This document shows positions 59,582 through 64,000 of a DNA stretch of 64,000 nt, in pieces; position 1 is the first letter of the stretch; each line of letters opens with the position of its first letter. Position numbers and translations under genes: made by a program. The notes under the pieces were generated by a model. The model saw only the letters and a list, made by a program, of their open reading frames with translations. It did not search any database and had not been told where the DNA came from. Source of the DNA: Pontibacter amylolyticus (GTDB taxonomy: Bacteria > Bacteroidota > Bacteroidia > Cytophagales > Hymenobacteraceae); the NCBI RefSeq assembly GCF_014638845.1, contig NZ_BMFP01000001.1, positions 1,036,681 to 1,100,680 on the forward strand, written 5' to 3'.

Positions 59582-60934
59582 ATGAACCTGACATCACTTA
59601 CGGCCATTTCTCCGGTGGATGGCCGCTACCGCCGCAACACGACTGAGTTGGCTACCTATTTTTCTGAATTCGGTCTGATCCGCTACCGTGTGTTGGTAGA
59701 GGTGGAGTATTTCATTGCCCTGTGCGAATTGCCGCTCCCTCAGCTGGCCGGTGTGCCTCCTTACCAATTTCAGGAGCTGCGGGCGATTTACGAGCAGTTT
59801 TCAGAGGCAGACGCCCTGCGCATCAAGGAAACGGAAAAGACCACAAACCATGATGTGAAGGCGGTGGAATATTTTATCAAAGAGAAGTTTGACACGCTTG
59901 GCCTCAGCCCCTACAAAGAGTTCATCCACTTTGGCCTGACCTCGCAAGATGTGAACAACACGGCTATACCGCTCTCACTGCGTGAAGCCGATGAGCGTGT
60001 GCTGATGCCCTTGTACCAGCAGCTGCACCAGACCCTGGTAGAATTGGCGTACCAGTGGAAAGACATCCCGATGCTGGCCCATACCCACGGACAGCCCGCC
60101 TCCCCTACCCGACTGGGCAAAGAGATCATGGTGTTTGCCGAGCGCCTCGAAGCGCAAATGGACCAGGTACGCCAGGTTCCCTTTTCGGCCAAGTTTGGTG
60201 GCGCGACCGGCAACTTCAACGCCCACCATGTGGCCTACCCGGATGTGAACTGGCCTGCGTTTGGCAACCGCTTTGTGCAGGAAGTGCTGGGCCTGCGTCG
60301 CAGCCAGTACACCACCCAGATCGAGCATTACGATAACCTGGCAGCCTATTTCGACGGCATCAAGCGCCTCAATACCATCCTGATCGACTTCTCGCGCGAC
60401 GTGTGGCAGTATGTGTCCATGGGCTATTTCAAGCAGAAAATCAAAGCGGGCGAAGTGGGCTCTTCGGCCATGCCGCACAAAGTAAACCCAATCGACTTCG
60501 AGAACGCTGAAGGTAACTTAGGTATAGCCAACGCAGTACTGGAGCACCTGTCGGCCAAACTGCCGATATCCCGCCTGCAGCGCGACCTCACCGACTCTAC
60601 GGTATTGCGCAACATTGGCGTGCCTTTGGCGCATGTGGTGATCGCGCTGAAATCGTTGGAGCGCGGCATTGGCAAACTGGAACTGAACGAAGCGGCCCTA
60701 CGCCACCACCTGGAAGAGAACTGGGCTGTGGTGGCGGAAGGTATACAAACCGTATTGCGCCGCGAAGGGTACCCGCAACCGTACGAGGCCCTGAAAGACC
60801 TGACCCGCAAGAACGAGAAGATCACGGAGCAGACCATCTCCAGCTTTATCGACACCCTGCAGGTGAGCGATGCCATCAAGGCCGAACTGAAGAAGATAAG
60901 CCCTTATACATACACGGGCGTGCAAATGCTTTAA
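59582..60934 (+). CDS. purB: Adenylosuccinate lyase
   Basis: A 450-residue fumarase/aspartase-superfamily lyase acting twice in purine synthesis (SAICAR and adenylosuccinate cleavage). Motifs are ISPVDGRYRR at the start, TNHDVKAVEYFI, HFGLTSQDVNNTA (about 116-128), HTHGQPASPT, and the signature SSAMPHKVNPIDFENAEGN (about 297-315) with the catalytic Ser loop. It is the E. coli PurB type by its long ISPVDGRY start. One copy of the iterated word lies immediately after the stop. Confidence 0.96.
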   Translation: MNLTSLTAISPVDGRYRRNTTELATYFSEFGLIRYRVLVEVEYFIALCELPLPQLAGVPPYQFQELRAIYEQFSEADALRIKETEKTTNHDVKAVEYFIKEKFDTLGLSPYKEFIHFGLTSQDVNNTAIPLSLREADERVLMPLYQQLHQTLVELAYQWKDIPMLAHTHGQPASPTRLGKEIMVFAERLEAQMDQVRQVPFSAKFGGATGNFNAHHVAYPDVNWPAFGNRFVQEVLGLRRSQYTTQIEHYDNLAAYFDGIKRLNTILIDFSRDVWQYVSMGYFKQKIKAGEVGSSAMPHKVNPIDFENAEGNLGIANAVLEHLSAKLPISRLQRDLTDSTVLRNIGVPLAHVVIALKSLERGIGKLELNEAALRHHLEENWAVVAEGIQTVLRREGYPQPYEALKDLTRKNEKITEQTISSFIDTLQVSDAIKAELKKISPYTYTGVQML

Positions 60935-60955
60935 GGTATAGCAGACCCTACATAC

Positions 60956-60992
60956 AAAAAGCCCCTGCCGGATGATACCAGCAGGGGCTTTT
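60956..60992. terminator. Terminator between convergent genes
   Basis: AAAAAGCCCCTGC (60956-60968) pairs with GCAGGGGCTTTT (60981-60992). Works in both directions, for purB and the large minus-strand gene. Confidence 0.88.
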
Positions 60993-61011
60993 CTATACCT
61001 GTATGGTTGGG

Positions 61012-63480
61012 TTACTGCTTCTGCGCAACCGGGCCGTTTACCTTAAGCTGTACCAACTGATAGCCTGTCTCTCCCGAGGCTGTCAGGCCCTGCACGACTA
61101 CCAGGTAGGTGCCCGGCTGATCGGAGGTATAGAAGCTTACCTGCTCTCCTTTTCCGGGATCGAGCCTGATGTTTGGAGCCCAGTGCAGCAGGTTTCTAAA
61201 ATCTGCCAGGCGGCTACTCTTCTGTTCCGGGGTATCGTAGGCTGGTGCATAGAACTCACGTTTCTGCTGAAGTCCATCATAAGCCTGCATCAGCGCGCGG
61301 GCATCCAGCTCAAAGCCTCCCAGATCGCCGTTGTACGTGTGGTAGCTCACCAGCCCTTCGTAGGACAACGGGCCGTGGAAGAAACGGCTGGCAATCACAT
61401 CCAGCTGCTTCACCTTCAGCGGATCAAAGGCCATGATCTTGTCGATGTTGAACACCGGCACCCCATCCAGCAGCACCAACGGGTTTTGGCGGAAGATGGC
61501 CTTATAAGGACGGTTCATGACCATGAAGTGGAAGCTACGACCTCGAGTACGCACCTGTACGCCCTGCACATACTCACGCATCACTTCCTCCATCACTTTA
61601 AAGCGCTTGTAATCATCGAGCAAGTAGCTTTCCGATGGCTGTCCGTAAAAAGCTGAGCTATCTATACCTGGCGTATGGAACCTGTTGCGGTATCCTCCAT
61701 AATAAGCATGCTCCACCTGTACCTGCAGGTGACGCTCTGCGATATCGGCTGCTCTCGACTCTGTGAGGTGCAGATGAGCCGGCGCCTCGTTGGTATAGCG
61801 AGAAGAGAAAGGACTGAGCAGCTCAAAATGGTAGGTGCTGTCTTTTGTGAAGTCAGACTGCAGCACAAGGTCCTTGTTGCCATAGAAATCCTTCAACTCA
61901 AACAACAGTTTGCCATCGGCCCCGCTCTGGGCGTTGTAGAAGCGAATGGGGTGGCCCGGTGATGCCAGGTATGTCATGATGCCAGAAGCAGGCTTACCCG
62001 AACTCTTATGCGTGACTTTGCCTAAGAGCAGGTGGCCGTGGTTTTCTGGCAGATAAGCATGTTTGGAGGGCTCCTTCTCCAGCACATCCTCCCACTTAAA
62101 ACGACTCCAGCCATGGGTCAGCATCAGGTTATCCATGGCCTGGTGATCTGCCTTGCCAGCATCTGAAAAGTAGTAGGCTGGGTTTTCTATCGCACCTTTT
62201 AAGTCGGACTCGAGCCAGATGTAACTGGCAATATGCCCCTGAGGCTGAAGCTGCAGGGAATCCAGTTTGTACACGGCCATCGAGAGATTAGCCGGCGTTT
62301 GCGAGGCGGCCTGCAGTTCCAGGCTTACCTTGTCACGCAGGCTGTATTGCTGCTGTGGCGCCGCCACTTGCAGTGCCAGTTCGTTTGTCGGCCGTTTGAA
62401 ATAAAGGCGCTCACTGACGGGCTGGCCAGCTGTGTTGAACACGGTAAAGTGCGTAATGCCGTCTGCCAGATCGGCCTTGGTCACTCTGAATACGTATCTT
62501 CCGTTTTGCAGCAGGGCTCTTTCCGAGCTGATCACCTGCTGACGGGTATGCCCCAACAGGTATACCTGCTCATCTGGTTTGCCCATAGATCGCACCGCAA
62601 TATGCAGGTACTGGTCCGTGCTGTCTGCCAGTTGCAAGGTATAGCCACTTTCGTTCACCTGCGGTAGGGCTTGCTCTAAAGTGCTTCCATCAGGCAACTG
62701 TAGTTTTGCGGTATAGCGCTTCTCCTGCTGTGGCGTAAAGGCAAAGCGGCCCATCCCAAACTTATGGGATGTAAAATCGACTACCTTGTTGCCATCCTGA
62801 TCAAGCACCTGGCCTGCCAGTGCAGCCCCTTTACCGTTTTGACTACCTGATATCTTGAAAGCAACATTACTCGCTATCCCTGCCAATAGATTTCCTCCTT
62901 CCGGGAAGAACTGCAAGGTATAGCCTTTAGCTTTTGCGGCCTCCTGCTTTGGCAGTTGCTCAAAGGTGTTGATGATCGTTACCTGCTGCTGGAAATAGAA
63001 CGCCGGATCGAAGTTTTTCATCCAGCTGGTATAGGCCCGTACGGTATAGTTGCCCGTCTGGAGCGTGGTGGGAAGTTGAAAATAACCGTTCCCTACCCCA
63101 TCCTTCATGGCCACCTTGGCTTGCAAGGCAGGTTTTTGGTCTGCATCCAGCAGTTCCACATACGTCACCTTGCTCATGTCGAGCGGGCGATGCAGGCTGC
63201 CGTCCACGTTGTATACCTTAAACCACATCTCGTCCCCACAGGCATACACGGGTCTGTCGATGTGCAGGTATAGCTTCTCCTGCAACGATGCCTGCCGGTG
63301 TTGCTGCAGGCTGCTAATGGCCGCGTGCTGCTGACCCGACTGGGCATTTACCGTTCCTATACCTGCTATACCTAGCACCAGGCAAAGCAAGGTGCGCAGG
63401 GCATACCTTCTTCTGCCGGGCTGAGGTTGATTATGTTGAGCGCTGTTCATCGTTCTGGGCGTTTGTTTCAGGTATAGCAT
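61012..63480 (-). CDS. Large exported protein with MG2-like and plug-like regions
   Basis: An 822-residue exported protein (signal peptide ending about residue 47, VNAQ). The first domain, starting EKLYLHIDRPVYACGDEMWFK, is the MG2-like beta-sandwich found in alpha-2-macroglobulin relatives; further beta domains follow. Late in the protein, FRQNPLVLLDGVPVFNIDKI and P-L-K-V-K-Q-L-D-V-I resemble the plug of TonB receptors, but no barrel follows. The ATG at 63480 touches the TAG of the upstream gene (TAGATG), suggesting coupled translation; ATG 63450 is an alternative. Probably works with the DUF4249 protein. Function unknown. Confidence 0.72.
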   Translation of the reverse strand: MLYLKQTPRTMNSAQHNQPQPGRRRYALRTLLCLVLGIAGIGTVNAQSGQQHAAISSLQQHRQASLQEKLYLHIDRPVYACGDEMWFKVYNVDGSLHRPLDMSKVTYVELLDADQKPALQAKVAMKDGVGNGYFQLPTTLQTGNYTVRAYTSWMKNFDPAFYFQQQVTIINTFEQLPKQEAAKAKGYTLQFFPEGGNLLAGIASNVAFKISGSQNGKGAALAGQVLDQDGNKVVDFTSHKFGMGRFAFTPQQEKRYTAKLQLPDGSTLEQALPQVNESGYTLQLADSTDQYLHIAVRSMGKPDEQVYLLGHTRQQVISSERALLQNGRYVFRVTKADLADGITHFTVFNTAGQPVSERLYFKRPTNELALQVAAPQQQYSLRDKVSLELQAASQTPANLSMAVYKLDSLQLQPQGHIASYIWLESDLKGAIENPAYYFSDAGKADHQAMDNLMLTHGWSRFKWEDVLEKEPSKHAYLPENHGHLLLGKVTHKSSGKPASGIMTYLASPGHPIRFYNAQSGADGKLLFELKDFYGNKDLVLQSDFTKDSTYHFELLSPFSSRYTNEAPAHLHLTESRAADIAERHLQVQVEHAYYGGYRNRFHTPGIDSSAFYGQPSESYLLDDYKRFKVMEEVMREYVQGVQVRTRGRSFHFMVMNRPYKAIFRQNPLVLLDGVPVFNIDKIMAFDPLKVKQLDVIASRFFHGPLSYEGLVSYHTYNGDLGGFELDARALMQAYDGLQQKREFYAPAYDTPEQKSSRLADFRNLLHWAPNIRLDPGKGEQVSFYTSDQPGTYLVVVQGLTASGETGYQLVQLKVNGPVAQKQ

Positions 63481-64000
63481 CTATTCCCAATAGGCTGGTT
63501 TAACATTCGTGCCCTGCAAGGTGCAGTCCACGCAGGCGCGCGTGCCATAGGTATAGCCGATCGCCACGGGTGACGTAGGGCTATAGATTTCATCCACAGG
63601 AATCAGGTAGCCTCCTGTAAAACGCTCTTGTACCTGACCTGAAGAGATCATCACCGTGTCAACTTCACAGCTAGGATAATAGAGGCGCCAGTCACGCGGC
63701 AAGTCACGGCTGCTAACAAATATTCTTTTCGTTTCCATGGTAGTAGCCGATATATATCCAATAACTGTTTCATCAGGATTAGAAAGGCTGCGGATATTGC
63801 TGGTCAACTGTGATGGAAGCGGATCGAAAAGTGTTCCGATGTTTTCGGTGTTTTTCTTGAGCATCTCCAGGTATTCGAACGCCTCACGCGTCAGGGCATA
63901 CTGCTTTACAAGGATGCTGTACTTCATGCTGATCTTCTCCGAGTTATAAGGGATAGAGAGTATCCTGTAGTTGCTTATCCTGTCTTCGCTCAACTTCACA
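63481..64000 (-). CDS. DUF4249-like protein, truncated by the window edge
   Basis: The C-terminal 173 or so residues of a protein that continues beyond the window; the only internal start near the edge is a GTG, so the true start is outside. It contains SILVKQYALTREAFEYLEML, then FDPLPSQLTSNIRSLSNPDETVIGYI (in pieces), a pattern I associate with DUF4249 proteins, which often accompany TonB-dependent receptors. Four cysteines lie near the C-terminus. It is directly coupled to the next gene by TAGATG. The family call is from memory of the motif. Confidence 0.7.
   Translation of the reverse strand, partial: VKLSEDRISNYRILSIPYNSEKISMKYSILVKQYALTREAFEYLEMLKKNTENIGTLFDPLPSQLTSNIRSLSNPDETVIGYISATTMETKRIFVSSRDLPRDWRLYYPSCEVDTVMISSGQVQERFTGGYLIPVDEIYSPTSPVAIGYTYGTRACVDCTLQGTNVKPAYWE

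Larger units (their letters stand above)
150..63555. repeat. Iterated 7-mer AGGTATA/TATACCT across the window
   Basis: By eye I count about 125-130 copies on the two strands together, in both orientations about equally. Chance expectation for 64 kb at this composition is about 7. First copy 150-156, last 63549-63555. Favoured context is CAGGTATAGC. Copies fall in genes in all reading phases (GGT ATA, ATA CCT, TAT ACC) and in intergenic DNA. Stretches with few or none: 157-3548 (porU2 core), 13,000-15,470 (isc), 49,900-51,900, 52,660-55,740 (one copy). Confidence 0.85.

Overview
The window is a chromosomal segment from a member of the Bacteroidota, most likely order Cytophagales, and it looks Pontibacter/Hymenobacteraceae-like. 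The reasons are type IX secretion genes (a PorU2/PorV2-like pair and a cargo protein with a C-terminal sorting domain), promoters of the Bacteroidota form TTG-N20/21-TAnnTTTG, AT-rich leaders mostly without strong Shine-Dalgarno sites, many lipoproteins with short lipoboxes, an outer-membrane beta-barrel receptor with a carboxypeptidase-like N-terminal domain, and a DUF4249 protein. The family-level placement is inference. I found no rRNA, tRNA, IS element, prophage or CRISPR array.

Layout. 0-6.2 kb (minus): porV2-like and porU2-like T9SS genes. 6.5-9.4 kb (plus): a PadR regulator overlapping a PspC/DUF2807 envelope protein. 9.5-13 kb (minus): CCA-adding enzyme, a lipoprotein, threonylcarbamoyl-AMP synthase, methylmalonyl-CoA epimerase. 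13.1-15.6 kb (plus): iscS-iscU-unknown-iscA. 15.7-17 kb: T9SS cargo. 17.3-20.1 kb (minus): an isolated nuoHIJK block with its own promoter. 20.1-24.1 kb (minus): methionine aminopeptidase, a YgiC-like ATP-grasp ligase with a YgiB-like lipoprotein, a cluster of hairpins, glutamate racemase. 24.4-27.4 kb (plus): RDD protein, SPW protein, ABC-F ATPase. 27.5-29.7 kb (minus): CotH-like protein and a phosphatase-superfamily lipoprotein. 29.8-30.9 kb (plus): phenylalanine hydroxylase behind a tyrosine-codon-rich leader and terminator. 31-33.2 kb (minus): unknown protein, CoA-transferase, and a 27-residue hydrophobic ORF. 33.6-39.4 kb (plus): DEAD-box helicase, outer-membrane receptor, PIG-L deacetylase, nicotinamidase. 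39.5-45.2 kb (minus): aldo/keto reductase, MenA, glutathione peroxidase, a fold-back repeat, ArgS, arginase-family hydrolase. 45.6-47.2 kb (plus): arginine decarboxylase-like enzyme and a 52-residue lipoprotein. 47.4-49.6 kb (minus): SRPBCC protein, lipoprotein, heptose phosphatase-like HAD. 49.7-56 kb (plus): protoporphyrinogen oxidase, polyprenol-phosphate mannosyltransferase-like GT2, TerC, DAHP synthase/chorismate mutase behind a structured leader, an AT-rich lipoprotein, a DUF3817 protein. 56-59.2 kb (minus): bile-acid/sodium symporter family protein and an AsmA-like/GT51 fusion. 59.6-60.9 kb: purB. 61-64 kb (minus): large MG2/plug-like protein and a truncated DUF4249 protein.

The most unusual signal is not a gene. 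The 7-mer AGGTATA (TATACCT on the other strand) occurs roughly 125-130 times by eye, against about 7 expected for this length and base composition, in coding and non-coding DNA and in both orientations. In many intergenic spots it forms short palindromes or inverted pairs. It behaves like a highly iterated word comparable in kind to cyanobacterial HIP1 or DNA-uptake words.

Two other items stand out as regulatory candidates. One is a leader with seven Tyr codons in twelve upstream of phenylalanine hydroxylase, followed by a terminator and a possible antiterminator. The other is a leader with mutually exclusive antiterminator and terminator hairpins upstream of the DAHP synthase/chorismate mutase gene. 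All counts and alignments here were made by eye.
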